Positions 8,551 through 17,161 are shown, numbered from the stretch's first letter. The stretch is 30,024 nucleotides of DNA from an uncultured Varibaculum sp. (GCF_902489465.1 NZ_CABTZZ010000022.1:1-30024), one strand, 5' to 3'. Program-made: numbers and translations. Notes: generated by a model not told the origin, from the sequence alone.

Positions 8551-9300
8551 ATGGCAGACCATCTTTATTCCAACCATCCTCCAAAGTTAGCTACCCTAGC
8601 CGGAGCACAGGTAGCTAAAACCTATCGGTATTTTTCTACCCTGATATTTCCGGAAAGCTGCCCCGGCTGTGGGCAATTGGATACCCGGTTATGTGATCGG
8701 TGTAGAGGGAGGTTTTTGCGCCCTCCCATAAGAGTTAGTGCAGCTATTCCCCTCGATGCAGATGTAAATGAGATTTGGACTCTCAGTACTTACCGAGGCT
8801 CAGCTCGTAAAGTTGTGTTGGCGATGAAACACTCGCGATCTCCTTACTATCAAGAGCTTCCATTCTTTTTTGGAGCGGCAGCCGGTAAGAGCCTGGCTGC
8901 CAGTTTTCGGCGGCCGGTCATAGTGTGTCCGGTGCCTTCAACCTTTCGGTTTGGTAAAACTGCGATCTCGTCTACCGCTGGCAGGTTGGCTGCCGGCATT
9001 ACCTCCTGTTTGGAGGCCGAAGGAGTAGCCGTCAGGTTATCGGGCTTGCTAGAACTCAAACCAGGTAGTAAAAAACAGGCGGGGCGCAGCTTTGAAGAGC
9101 GGATTCGCGGCCGGGTAGGAAGTATACGGCTAGCAGTGGGGACAGATTTAGATTTCAGTAAGGAAGTGCTGCTAGTCGACGACGTGATTACCACCGGAGC
9201 GACCATTCGGGAGGCAGCCCGGGTAATAAATGGGAAACAAGCACAGGTGAAAGCAGTGTTCTCATTGAGCGTAGCGGAAGGCAGCCTCAAAACCCCTTAA
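8551..9300 (+). CDS. ComF-family phosphoribosyltransferase-like protein
   Basis: 249 residues. A zinc-ribbon-like N-terminal part carries CPGC (about 37-40) and CDRC (about 48-51), followed by the ComF linker STYRGSARKVVLAMKHS. The C-terminal half is a type I phosphoribosyltransferase fold with the PRPP-binding loop VLLVDDVITTGATI (about 207-220). ComF proteins take part in DNA uptake in competent bacteria; in many actinobacteria this gene simply sits between lpqB and the hibernation factor, as in mycobacteria (Rv3242c position), with an unproven role. No good Shine-Dalgarno precedes the ATG, and the true start may be slightly downstream, but the CPGC motif fixes the frame. Confidence 0.85.
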   Translation: MADHLYSNHPPKLATLAGAQVAKTYRYFSTLIFPESCPGCGQLDTRLCDRCRGRFLRPPIRVSAAIPLDADVNEIWTLSTYRGSARKVVLAMKHSRSPYYQELPFFFGAAAGKSLAASFRRPVIVCPVPSTFRFGKTAISSTAGRLAAGITSCLEAEGVAVRLSGLLELKPGSKKQAGRSFEERIRGRVGSIRLAVGTDLDFSKEVLLVDDVITTGATIREAARVINGKQAQVKAVFSLSVAEGSLKTP

Positions 9301-9318
9301 TAATTCCCGGTAATGCGG

Positions 9319-9426
9319 TAAAATTTTGGTACTTGAAAAGCCCAAAGATGGGCGAAAGGGGGGTGGTAGCTGCAATCACCGCGACCGGAATGATCCGGCT
9401 CGCATCGATTCGGGATCTTCGATCCC
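9319..9426 (+). promoter_or_regulatory. Candidate promoter and structured 5' leader of hpf
   Basis: A TAAAAT box at 9319-9324, just after the comF stop, is a good -10 candidate with a weak -35. It would give a leader of about 120 nt. The leader holds three small hairpins: GCCC/GGGC (9340-9353), CCGG/CCGG (9385-9398) and GGGATC-TTC-GATCCC (9412-9426), the last ending 13 bp before the ribosome binding site. No known riboswitch class is recognised. Confidence 0.35.
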
Positions 9427-9450
9427 CATACTGTGCCCTGGAGGACACCA

Positions 9451-10119
9451 ATGGAAATTATCGTTGAAGCACGAAACGCTGAAATCCACCCCAATTTCCG
9501 CCAATATGCCGAGGAAAAAGTCGCTAAGGTTGAACAGTTCTATCCGCGTGTACAGCGGGTAAACGTGGAACTCACTCACGAACCAAATCAGCGGCAAGCA
9601 GATACTTCCGAGAAAGTGGAACTGACAGTTTTCGGAAAGGGGCCGATTATTCGCGCAGAAGCCAGTTCTTCTGACCGTTATGCCTCAGTAGATATTGCTT
9701 GTGGCAAACTATATGAACGTTTGCGTCGCGCCCGTGATCGGGCTAAGGATCATCGCCGCCACCGGGATTTGCACCGCCAAGAAGAGCCTTTAAAGATTGA
9801 GGAACTTAATTTGAAAGATGCGGCGAAGGCGGTCACCCCGAAAGATGATGAGTTTTCCCCCGATATTGCGCGAGAGAGGAAAATCGGGGTACCTGATGAA
9901 AGCCAATTAGGGGATTCTCCAGTGGTTGTGCGGCAAAAACTGCACGAAGCATCAGTGATGACTGTTAGTGAGGCGCTCTACCAAATGGAACTGGTGGGAC
10001 ATCCCTTCTTCGTGTTTATCGATTCCGAAACCATGCAACCGTGCGCGGTTTATCACCGTCGTGGCTGGACCTATGGGGTTATTCGCCTGGATGCCACCGC
10101 GACTCCTCGGGAGAAATAG
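9451..10119 (+). CDS. hpf: Long-form ribosome hibernation promoting factor
   Basis: 222 residues from ATG at 9451. GGAGG at 9440-9444 is 6 bp upstream, so I prefer this start to an in-frame GTG 18 bp earlier. The N-terminal S30AE domain (about 1-105) begins MEIIVEARNAEIHPNFRQYAEEKV and contains TVFGKGPIIRAEA and LYERLRRARDRAKDHRRH. After a charged linker the C-terminal dimerisation domain (about 160-215) reads VVRQKLHEASVMTVSEAL, MELVGHPFFVFID and VYHRRGWTYGVIRL. Such long HPFs bind the 30S subunit and join two 70S ribosomes into inactive 100S dimers in stationary phase or stress. The position after comF matches other actinobacteria, where secA usually follows; here a pair of opposite-strand exporters follows instead. 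Confidence 0.93.
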   Translation: MEIIVEARNAEIHPNFRQYAEEKVAKVEQFYPRVQRVNVELTHEPNQRQADTSEKVELTVFGKGPIIRAEASSSDRYASVDIACGKLYERLRRARDRAKDHRRHRDLHRQEEPLKIEELNLKDAAKAVTPKDDEFSPDIARERKIGVPDESQLGDSPVVVRQKLHEASVMTVSEALYQMELVGHPFFVFIDSETMQPCAVYHRRGWTYGVIRLDATATPREK

Positions 10120-10153
10120 TCGCCATAGTTGCCGATTATTTGCCACTAGTGAC

Positions 10154-10179
10154 TTCCAACTAGTTGGAACAGTTAGTTT
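10154..10179 (+). terminator. Terminator downstream of hpf
   Basis: The perfect palindrome TTCCAACTAGTTGGAA (10154-10169) extends by ACTTCC/GGAACAGT pairing and is followed by TAGTTTTTAG. It lies 34 bp after the hpf stop. Confidence 0.5.
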
Positions 10180-10237
10180 TTAGTCTATAGCCCGTGGCCT
10201 AGATGCCTAGGAACAGGTGGTAAACCCAGAAAAATCA

Positions 10238-10273
10238 GGAGGGGGTCGCTGACGGACGTCAGCGCCCCCCTCC
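10238..10273 (-). terminator. Strong GC-rich terminator of the thrE-like gene
   Basis: GGAGGGGGTCGCTGACG / CGTCAGCG-CCCCCCTCC pair almost completely around a GAC loop. On the minus strand the stem is followed by TGATTTTTC, giving a T tract just past the stop of the minus-strand exporter (10283). It could also stop transcription arriving from hpf. Confidence 0.7.
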
Positions 10274-10282
10274 AACTTATAG

Positions 10283-11725
10283 TCAGCGCATCTGGAAACG
10301 GCGATTGCCGTCATTCCACCCAGTTTTTTCCAACAGTCGGGGCTGTGCGGTATCACGGTCAATCCGCCAGCCGGGATCAGTGAGCATTCTAGAAATCGCT
10401 AGCCCCACCCCAATGGATAAAACCACGAAAAACACTTGGACAAGAGCAGCGGTTGCTTGTGGAATATCGCCATTCGAAAGGTGAGTAATAGCGGCATAGA
10501 GGGGGACTCCGGGAATCATAATCACCACTGCGGGCACTGTCAGTGAGGTACGGGAGAACCGGAAACCACTGAGGCGAGAAATAAAATGTGCCACGATCCC
10601 AATAGTTAAAGCTGCCAGGCCCACGGCTGCCTGCGGTAGCATCCCTTGTGCCACCAGAAAAAGTCGTCCTACATTGGCAAATCCCGCAACCAGGGCAGCA
10701 CAAATTGCCACTTGCGGGCGGATTGAAAACAGCACGGCGAAACCGAACGAAGCAACTACTGAACAAATAAATTGCAGCAGGTATAGAACTACTCCGGTGA
10801 CCGGGAAAGCCGTGGGTGGGTCAATATGCCACTGAAATAAGGTAGCAACCATCCAAACCGAAATCCCCCCCGAAATCACCAACATAATAACGTAGGTCAT
10901 GCGAGAAATTCCGGCAAGGAAATCCATTCTTACCAAGTCTAATATGGCAGTTACCAGCGGGAATCCGGGAACCAGAAACAATACTGCGGAAATAATTCCT
11001 TGCGGGTGTCCAACCGAAACTAGCCCGGTAAACACCAATGCTGAACTAATAGCCATGTAAATCAAGGAAGCAAGGAGACCGCAAAGCATCCACACCCCAA
11101 AATGGTTGGCATGCCGTTTTAGCATCGTGCGGCGCAATATCTGCCCGCAAAGAGCCGCAATCGCCACCACTAAGCATTCGACCAGTCCGCCCCGGTTAAG
11201 AAAACAAAAGCCTGCGCAGGCAACCCCGGAGGCTAAGCAGTTGATAACGGCAGGATACGGCGGCTTGTGATTGATAATCTCATCGATCCGCTGTTGGACG
11301 TCTTCAACTAGTAGTCCCGGTTTCAAAGAGCGCACAAACAGGCGTAAATCATCTAATCGTGCAGCATTAGTGCCAAATGCACGCTGCTCATGGGATTCAG
11401 TTCGGAAAGTTCCATGAGCATAAACAGAAGTGACTATTTCTGAAAAAGTTACTTGCGAGTGTTGGGCATCAATTCCGACAGCGTTGGCTAGCCTCGCCAT
11501 CGAAAACTTAACCAGATAAGCACTAGCTCCAGCCGCTAGCAAGGTGCGTCCCAGGTGGGTTACCACCCCAGATTGGGCAGCTAGCCGGTCACGTAAGGCG
11601 CGAAGCTCGTCATGCTCGCTACCGTGGGGATTAAGAGTATCCGCTTTGGACTCGCCTAAAACGTCATCTGAGGACGAAGCGTGTTTGTCGGTATTGATGT
11701 TATTTTGGGAGAATTCTTGCTGCAT
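10283..11725 (-). CDS. thrE: ThrE-type threonine/serine exporter
   Basis: 480 residues from ATG at 11725. The frame stays open to a GTG at 11812, but the extra 29 residues look non-coding and GGGGAG lies 11 bp before the chosen ATG. The N-terminal soluble part (about 1-160) carries the family pattern LGRTLLAAGASAYLVKFSMARLANAVGI and later GTFRTESHEQRAFGTNAARLDDL. About ten membrane helices follow (for example LVPGFPLVTAILDLVRMDFLAG and LTVPAVVIMIPGVPLYAAI), as in the fused ThrE/ThrE_2 family of Corynebacterium glutamicum. These export L-threonine and L-serine by proton motive force. The next gene upstream on the same strand is another exporter; the 126 bp between them may hold its own promoter. 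Substrate inferred from family only. Confidence 0.82.
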   Translation of the reverse strand: MQQEFSQNNINTDKHASSSDDVLGESKADTLNPHGSEHDELRALRDRLAAQSGVVTHLGRTLLAAGASAYLVKFSMARLANAVGIDAQHSQVTFSEIVTSVYAHGTFRTESHEQRAFGTNAARLDDLRLFVRSLKPGLLVEDVQQRIDEIINHKPPYPAVINCLASGVACAGFCFLNRGGLVECLVVAIAALCGQILRRTMLKRHANHFGVWMLCGLLASLIYMAISSALVFTGLVSVGHPQGIISAVLFLVPGFPLVTAILDLVRMDFLAGISRMTYVIMLVISGGISVWMVATLFQWHIDPPTAFPVTGVVLYLLQFICSVVASFGFAVLFSIRPQVAICAALVAGFANVGRLFLVAQGMLPQAAVGLAALTIGIVAHFISRLSGFRFSRTSLTVPAVVIMIPGVPLYAAITHLSNGDIPQATAALVQVFFVVLSIGVGLAISRMLTDPGWRIDRDTAQPRLLEKTGWNDGNRRFQMR

Positions 11726-11851
11726 AAGGCAATTATCTCCCCTAAACTTCACGGCTATCCAGGACGAAAGAGGTAAATCAGGGGCGATAATTATTACAAT
11801 GCGCCAGCCCACTTAGGGATGACGCATTGTAAAACTAAAGTATCGATAGGT

Positions 11852-13450
11852 TTACAGGCCACCGATGATTTGTGCGATTAGGATCTTACCCACCATCGCC
11901 AAGGGGTATACCAGGGAGTAACCAAGCGCCACTCGCGGATCAAAGTTAGTGCGGTTATTTGCATAGGCGAGGACGGCCGGCTGAGTTTGCGCCCCAGCCA
12001 ACAGACCAGATAGGCGGGTTCCACCCATCTTGAAGCCGTAGCGCATCACGAAATACAAACCGAAGCCTACGGTGAGGGTAACTGCCATACCCACCAGTAG
12101 AATCCCTAGCCACGCCCCGGAAGTAAAGGCTTTCATAATCTGACCACCAGCGTTATAGCCAGCTTGAGCCAAGAACACCAACAGACCGAACTCGGCAAGC
12201 ACCTGACTTGCGGTATAAGGCAAAGCGGTGGGGAAGGGGCCAATGCGTCCTACCCGGCCGAAAATAAGCCCTACTAGCAGCGTTCCAGCTGCAGAACCAA
12301 TCGTGAAGTACTCGCCACTGGGAGTAAGAATGGGGAACTCACCGATTAGCAGTCCCAAAACCATGCCGACACCTAAAGCCACCGGATTAATAGAAGTCAA
12401 GCCGGTAGTGGAATCCCCAAAATACTTGGATAGCTCTTTAAGGTTTTTGGTGGGTGCCACTACCCGAACCCGGTCGCCCATCTGAAGTACCAGGTCAGCG
12501 CGCCCTAGCATATCGGTATCGCCACGCCGTACCCGCGACACGGTCGCTTGGTAACGTTCCTCTAGGCCAAGCTCCCCTAAAGTGCGTCCAGCCAGCTTCG
12601 GATCAGAAATAGTGATTCGGCGATAGTCCCAATCCCGCCGGTCGGCAGCAAGGGAAATCGACGAACCATGTCCCAGTTCAGAAACCACTTCGACCACCAA
12701 GTTTTGCGGACCAACTACGGTCACCAGGCAGCCTTTAGCGAGTTTAGTGTCGGCAGTGGGACGCACAATCGGCCCGTCCTCGGTTTCCCGAAGCCGGGAA
12801 AAACGCACGTTTTCGCCAACATGGGCACGGATATCGCGCACCGAGGGGCGGTCGTCCCGCTCAACCCGCACCGTGCGAGAAACCAAAGATGCGGGGCGGT
12901 CTTTATCGTTCTTGCCATAGTTGAGAGCTAAGGTAGCCACGATTAGCATTCCGAAAACGCCAAACAAGTAAGCAATGGAATAGGCAACTGTTGCCGACTG
13001 TTCATCACCAGAGGCCGCGCCGGCAGCAGCTAGAGCCGGGGTGTTAGTAATTGCGCCCGCAAAAGTACCGCCGATAGTGGCCGCATCCATTCCCGCGATT
13101 TTGCCTAGCACGCAGGCAACTACGCCCCCGCCGGCTAAAACCGCGAAAGTAGCGGCCATAATCCCTAAAGATTTTTTAAGAGAAGCAAAGAAAGAATTCC
13201 CCGAGTTAATCCCGATAGCAAAAGCAAATAGAGCCAGACCGAGTTTTCCGAACTCATGCGGGAATTTGGAAACCATATCCAAGCCCTCGGCGGTACCCCA
13301 AGCGGAAATCCCGATAGCTAGGAAAAGGACTGCAGCCGCCCCCAATCCGATTCCTTTGATCCGGAAATGCCCCAGGTACATCCCGATCCCGATTAACCCG
13401 AAAAGTACAAGTACTGGCTGTTCTGCCAGGTATTGGAAGACTGTCTGCAC
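11852..13450 (-). CDS. AspT/YidE-duplication family carrier with RCK_C (TrkA-C) domains, SucE-like
   Basis: 532 residues from GTG at 13450. AAGGAGG lies 4 bp before this GTG, which makes the ATG 21 bp further upstream (in front of that ribosome binding site) unlikely. Layout: about five N-terminal helices with the family signature GGTFAGAITNTPALAAA, two soluble TrkA-C-like domains (about 190-275 and 280-360, with TVVGPQNLVVEVVSELG and GDRVRVVAPTKNLKEL), then about six helices repeating the first half with GLLAGAQTQPAVLAYAN. This is the aspartate:alanine exchanger / putative transport protein superfamily that includes the succinate exporter SucE of corynebacteria. It probably exports an organic acid or amino acid. 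The start is divergent from the ilvB leader; 217 bp separate the two. Confidence 0.8.
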   Translation of the reverse strand: MQTVFQYLAEQPVLVLFGLIGIGMYLGHFRIKGIGLGAAAVLFLAIGISAWGTAEGLDMVSKFPHEFGKLGLALFAFAIGINSGNSFFASLKKSLGIMAATFAVLAGGGVVACVLGKIAGMDAATIGGTFAGAITNTPALAAAGAASGDEQSATVAYSIAYLFGVFGMLIVATLALNYGKNDKDRPASLVSRTVRVERDDRPSVRDIRAHVGENVRFSRLRETEDGPIVRPTADTKLAKGCLVTVVGPQNLVVEVVSELGHGSSISLAADRRDWDYRRITISDPKLAGRTLGELGLEERYQATVSRVRRGDTDMLGRADLVLQMGDRVRVVAPTKNLKELSKYFGDSTTGLTSINPVALGVGMVLGLLIGEFPILTPSGEYFTIGSAAGTLLVGLIFGRVGRIGPFPTALPYTASQVLAEFGLLVFLAQAGYNAGGQIMKAFTSGAWLGILLVGMAVTLTVGFGLYFVMRYGFKMGGTRLSGLLAGAQTQPAVLAYANNRTNFDPRVALGYSLVYPLAMVGKILIAQIIGGL

Positions 13451-13667
13451 GGTTCCTCCTTGTAAAGCCATACGACAGTATCTATCTTGTCATAGCCTCT
13501 CCTACGACTGTCAGACCAAAGTCCATTTAAGAGGTGAAAATAGCGAGGAGTGTGTCACCATTACGATGAAAATTCGATACTTGTCCGGTAGGCGAACTTA
13601 GCTTCGTGTATCAAAACGTGAGACGAAGCCCAGTGCAAATGGTGTGGAACGTAGAGTTTAGCTTGTT

Positions 13668-13736
13668 ATGACGAAACGAATCATTGAGCTAGTCGCCCTA
13701 GTACTGCTGGTACCAGAGAGGGCTAGACACGTCTAA
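13668..13736 (+). CDS. Leader peptide of the ilvBNC attenuator
   Basis: A 22-codon ORF. It starts MTKRIIELVALVLL and ends VPERARHV, followed by TAA. Ten of 22 residues are Ile, Leu or Val, with a dense run at codons 8-15 (L, V, A, L, V, L, L, V). It sits directly before a four-segment attenuator and 94 bp before ilvB, just where an IlvL/IlvB-type leader peptide would be. Stalling at the I/L/V codons when charged branched-chain tRNAs are scarce would cover segment 1 and allow antitermination. No Shine-Dalgarno is visible; TAGAGT at 13652-13657 could be a -10 box giving a near-leaderless mRNA (weak). Only the translated codon content and the position support it. Confidence 0.82.
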   Translation: MTKRIIELVALVLLVPERARHV

Positions 13737-13788
13737 AAACGTTTCGAGACGTAGCAAGCCCTAGGTAACAGCACCTAGGGCTTTTTTG
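13695..13788 (+). promoter_or_regulatory. Four-segment transcription attenuator upstream of ilvB
   Basis: Segment 1 GCCCT (13695-13699, inside the leader ORF) pairs with segment 2 AGGGC (13719-13723). Segment 2 AGGGCT (13719-13724) plus ACGTCT (13729-13734) pairs with AGACGT (13747-13752) plus AGCCCT (13757-13762): an antiterminator. Segment 3 AAGCCCTAGGT (13756-13766) pairs perfectly with segment 4 ACCTAGGGCTT (13773-13783), followed by TTTTT: an intrinsic terminator. The three helices exclude one another as in classical amino-acid attenuators. Confidence 0.85.
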
Positions 13789-13830
13789 TTTATAAAAATC
13801 AAAGAAATATTTACCAGAACGGGGATGACG

Positions 13831-15615
13831 ATGAGCAACAAGGAGCAATCACCAGGCGAAGCTCCTCCTCCCAAAAGGATGAGTGGCGCTCGGGCAGTGG
13901 TCGCTACCCTGGAACGCCTGGGAGTGACCGATGTGTTTGGTTTACCCGGAGGGGCAATCATGCCGGTTTTCGATGCGCTCTATGACTCGCAGATCAACCA
14001 GATCATCGTGCGTCACGAACAAGCCGCGGGACATGCGGCGGAAGGTTACGCACTCTCGAGCGGGAAAACCGGAGTAGCAATCGTAACCTCTGGGCCGGGA
14101 GCCACCAACCTGATGACCGCTTTGGCGGATGCCCATATGGATTCGGTGCCGCTGGTGGCAATCTCGGGGCAGGTGGCTGCTAGTGCGATCGGTACTGACG
14201 CTTTCCAAGAATCTGACGTAGTGGGAGTGTCGATGCCGATAACCAAACACAATTTTTTGGTAACTGAGCCGGAAGATATTCCTGTTACTTTGGCGAAGGC
14301 TTTCCATTTGGCCTCTACTGGTCGTAAAGGCCCGGTGCTGGTAGATATCGCCAAAAATGCCCAAGTTGGCGAACTTGTTTTTTCTTGGCCGGTAACAGTG
14401 GATTTACCTGGATATAAAGTGCCGAGTAAACCACACGCTAAGCAAATAAAAGCCGCTGCCAAACTGATGGCGAAGGCAGAACGGCCAGTCCTCTATGTTG
14501 GCGGAGGAGCGCTGGCGGCCGAAGCGACGGCAGAGCTAAAGGAACTGGTGGAAGTTACCGATTTCCCGGTAGTGCTTACCTTGACCGCGCAAGGGGCGTT
14601 CCCGTCCTCGGATCCCCATTGCCTGGGAATGCCGGGGATGCACGGTTCGGTGCCGGCGGTGACCGCCTTGCAACGCGCGGACGTAATGGTGGCGCTAGGG
14701 ACACGTTTCGATGATCGGGTAACTGGTCGCCTGGATGCTTTTGCTCCGGATGCGAAAGTGATTCACGCCGATATTGACCCCGCCGAAATCTCGAAAAACC
14801 GGGTAGCGGACATACCGATCGTGGGAGACCTGCGGCAAACCCTACAGGGACTACTGCCGAAAGTTAAAGAGGAAATGCAGCGAAACCCGCGAGACATTTC
14901 CGGTTGGAAGCACCATTTGGATTACATCTGTGAGCGTTACCCGCTTTCCTATGATGAACCAGATGACGGTCTCCTCCCCGCCCAATATGTGGCTAAACGG
15001 ATCGGGGAAATGGTGGGTAAGGACGCGATTTATTGCACCGGCGTGGGACAACACCAAATGTGGTCGCAGCAGTTTTTGCCCCACGAGAACCCGCGCGGCT
15101 TCCTCACTTCCGCCGGCTTAGGGACGATGGGGGTAGCAATTCCCGAGGCAATCGGGGCGCAAGTAGCTAACCCGGATGCGCAAGTCTGGGCGATTGACGG
15201 GGACGGGTGTTTCCAAATGACCAACCAGGAGCTCGCGGTCGCTACCTTAGAGAATCTGCCGATTAAAGTGGCGATTATTAACAATTCGGTGCTGGGAATG
15301 GTGCATCAGTGGCAAGAACTATTCTTTGACTCGCGCTTTTCGGGCACTTTATTACAAGACGGAGAAGGCGGAAAGGACATTCCCGACTTCGTGAAACTGG
15401 CGGAAGCCTATGGCGCGCTAGGGTTGCGGGCTCGAACCAAAGAACAGGTTGATGAGGTAATCGCGCAGGCAATGCAAACCAATGATCGTCCGGTGGTGAT
15501 TGATTTTCGAGTCTCTACCGATTCCCAGGTCTGGCCGATGGTTCCGGCGGGCGAGTCGAATAGCAATATTATCTATGCAGGCGGGCAAGGTCCGGTCTGG
15601 GAAAGTGAGGACTGA
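13831..15615 (+). CDS. ilvB: Acetolactate synthase, catalytic subunit
   Basis: 594 residues from the ATG at 13831, with GGGG 6 bp upstream (an ATG at 13825 is also possible; an earlier in-frame TTG lies inside the attenuator T tract and is excluded). It joins two pyruvates to 2-acetolactate, or pyruvate and 2-ketobutyrate to 2-aceto-2-hydroxybutyrate, the first common step of valine, leucine and isoleucine synthesis. Seen: VFGLPGGAIMPVFDAL, the ThDP-activating Glu in RHEQAAGHAAEGYA, the FAD/central domain, and the ThDP/Mg motif GDGCFQMTNQELAVA ending in INN (about residues 460-490). Length fits the large catalytic subunit. The gene begins a block with ilvN 2-5 bp downstream and is controlled by the attenuator. 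Confidence 0.97.
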   Translation: MSNKEQSPGEAPPPKRMSGARAVVATLERLGVTDVFGLPGGAIMPVFDALYDSQINQIIVRHEQAAGHAAEGYALSSGKTGVAIVTSGPGATNLMTALADAHMDSVPLVAISGQVAASAIGTDAFQESDVVGVSMPITKHNFLVTEPEDIPVTLAKAFHLASTGRKGPVLVDIAKNAQVGELVFSWPVTVDLPGYKVPSKPHAKQIKAAAKLMAKAERPVLYVGGGALAAEATAELKELVEVTDFPVVLTLTAQGAFPSSDPHCLGMPGMHGSVPAVTALQRADVMVALGTRFDDRVTGRLDAFAPDAKVIHADIDPAEISKNRVADIPIVGDLRQTLQGLLPKVKEEMQRNPRDISGWKHHLDYICERYPLSYDEPDDGLLPAQYVAKRIGEMVGKDAIYCTGVGQHQMWSQQFLPHENPRGFLTSAGLGTMGVAIPEAIGAQVANPDAQVWAIDGDGCFQMTNQELAVATLENLPIKVAIINNSVLGMVHQWQELFFDSRFSGTLLQDGEGGKDIPDFVKLAEAYGALGLRARTKEQVDEVIAQAMQTNDRPVVIDFRVSTDSQVWPMVPAGESNSNIIYAGGQGPVWESED

Positions 15616-15620
15616 TCGTG

Positions 15621-16133
15621 ATGGAGAATCGCCACACCCTTTCCATCCTGGTAGAGAATAAACCCGGCGTCCTCGCTAGGGTAGCTGCCCTGTTTACCAG
15701 GCGAGCTTTCAACATTCATTCCCTGGCGGTCGGAGAAACCGAAGAACCATCGATTTCTCGGATAACCGTACAGGTAGATGCGGAAAATTTACCTTTTGAG
15801 CAGGTAACTAAACAGTTAAACAAACTGATAAACGTGCTAAAAGTGGTGGAGCTACATCCTCAGGACTCGGTTACCCGCAAGTTTGTACTGTTTAAAGTGC
15901 AGGCGAATGCAGATAACCGTTCCCAGGTGCTACAGATTGTGGATCTATTTCGCGCTTCGGTAGTAGATGTTCACCGCGAATCGCTGGTTATCCAGGCAGC
16001 CGGGGTGCAATCAAAACTAGAGGCATTAATGGAAACCTTAGCGCCTTACGGAATTAATGAAATCGTGCAATCGGGGGCGGTCGCCATCGGCCGCGGTCCG
16101 CGTTCAATCACCGATCAACTAAAGGAGAAATAG
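15621..16133 (+). CDS. ilvN: Acetolactate synthase, regulatory small subunit
   Basis: 170 residues. An N-terminal ACT domain (HTLSILVENKPGVLARVAALFTRRAFNIHSLAVG, seen in pieces across about 4-40) binds valine for feedback inhibition and activates IlvB; a second domain (about 85-165, VTRKFVLFKVQAN, VDLFRASVVDVH, VQSGAVAIGRG) completes the small subunit. The start is ambiguous between GTG 15618 and ATG 15621; both sit behind GTGAGG, and I chose ATG. Spacing to ilvB is under 10 bp, so the two are cotranslated as one enzyme. The 3' end AAAGGAGAAATAG carries the ribosome binding site of ilvC. Confidence 0.97.
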   Translation: MENRHTLSILVENKPGVLARVAALFTRRAFNIHSLAVGETEEPSISRITVQVDAENLPFEQVTKQLNKLINVLKVVELHPQDSVTRKFVLFKVQANADNRSQVLQIVDLFRASVVDVHRESLVIQAAGVQSKLEALMETLAPYGINEIVQSGAVAIGRGPRSITDQLKEK

Positions 16134-16135
16134 CA

Positions 16136-17161
16136 ATGGCTGAGATTTTTTATGACAATGACGCGGATACATCCGCACTTTCCGGTAAGAAAGTTGCCAT
16201 TATCGGATACGGTTCGCAAGGTCACGCCCACGCCCTCAACCTGCGCGATAGCGGGGTAGAGGTAGTCGTAGGGCTGCGGGAAGGCTCGTCCTCGGTAGCT
16301 AAAGCTAAAGAGCAGGGGCTAGAGGTCAAATCGATTGAGCAGGCAACCGCAGAGGGCGACATCGTAATGGTGCTTGCGCCTGACCAGGTACAGCGGACTG
16401 TTTATGCCGAGCAGATTGCCCCGAATCTGAAACCGGATGCCGCGATTTTCTTCGCCCACGGCTTCAATATCCGTTTCGGGTATATTCAACCCGGTGCTGG
16501 CCACGACGTGTGTATGGTGGCGCCGAAAGGCCCTGGTCATAAGGTTCGTGCCTCCTATGAAGCCGGTTACGGAACCCCGGCGGTTATCGCGGTGGAACAG
16601 GACGAATCCGGCAATGCTTGGCAAGTAACTAAGGCCTATGCGAAAGCTCTGGGAGCAACCCGGGCAGGGGTAATTAAGACTACTTTTACCGAGGAAACCG
16701 AAACCGATTTGTTCGGGGAACAGGCAGTGCTCTGTGGCGGAGTATCGCATCTGATTCAAGCCGGTTTTGAGACATTGACCGCGGCCGGTTATCAACCGGA
16801 GATCGCCTACTTCGAGGTTTGCCACGAAATGAAACAGATCGTGGATTTGATTAACGAGGGCGGGATCACCAAGCAACGCTGGTCTTGTTCGGACACCGCC
16901 GAATACGGCGACTACGTGTCGGGGCCGCGAGTAATTACTGATCAGACCCGCCAGGCTATGCGTGACATTTTGTCCGATATTCGCGACGGTTCTTTCGCGC
17001 AGCGTTTCATCAATGATCAAGACAACGGAGCTCAGGAGTTTAAACAGATGCGTGCCACTGAAGAAGCCCACCCGATTGAGAAAGTTGGGCGCGAACTACG
17101 TGCCATGTTCTCGTGGAATCAAAGTGATGATGACTACCAGGAAGGGCAGGCGCAGCGCTAA
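16136..17161 (+). CDS. ilvC: Ketol-acid reductoisomerase
   Basis: 341 residues, start ATG with AAGGAG 9 bp upstream, inside the last codons of ilvN. It isomerises and reduces 2-acetolactate or 2-aceto-2-hydroxybutyrate to the dihydroxy acid with NADPH and Mg2+. The N-terminal Rossmann domain has IIGYGSQGHAHALNLRDSG (about 23-41), then FAHGFNIRFG and MVAPKGPGH. The all-helical C-terminal domain carries the metal ligands in TETDLFGEQ and YFEVCHEMKQIVDLINEGG. The length is that of the short class I enzyme. The operon is followed by a long hairpin element at 17196-17289 that separates it from leuB. Confidence 0.97.
   Translation: MAEIFYDNDADTSALSGKKVAIIGYGSQGHAHALNLRDSGVEVVVGLREGSSSVAKAKEQGLEVKSIEQATAEGDIVMVLAPDQVQRTVYAEQIAPNLKPDAAIFFAHGFNIRFGYIQPGAGHDVCMVAPKGPGHKVRASYEAGYGTPAVIAVEQDESGNAWQVTKAYAKALGATRAGVIKTTFTEETETDLFGEQAVLCGGVSHLIQAGFETLTAAGYQPEIAYFEVCHEMKQIVDLINEGGITKQRWSCSDTAEYGDYVSGPRVITDQTRQAMRDILSDIRDGSFAQRFINDQDNGAQEFKQMRATEEAHPIEKVGRELRAMFSWNQSDDDYQEGQAQR

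Noticed and set aside
11726..11812. Extended N-terminus of the ThrE-like protein from GTG
   Set aside because: No ribosome binding site and no family similarity; the ATG at 11725 has GGGGAG upstream.
16319..17071. Long minus-strand ORF of 250 codons opposite ilvC
   Set aside because: Shadow of the ilvC codon pattern; no ribosome binding site, no recognisable protein, and ilvC is unmistakable on the plus strand.
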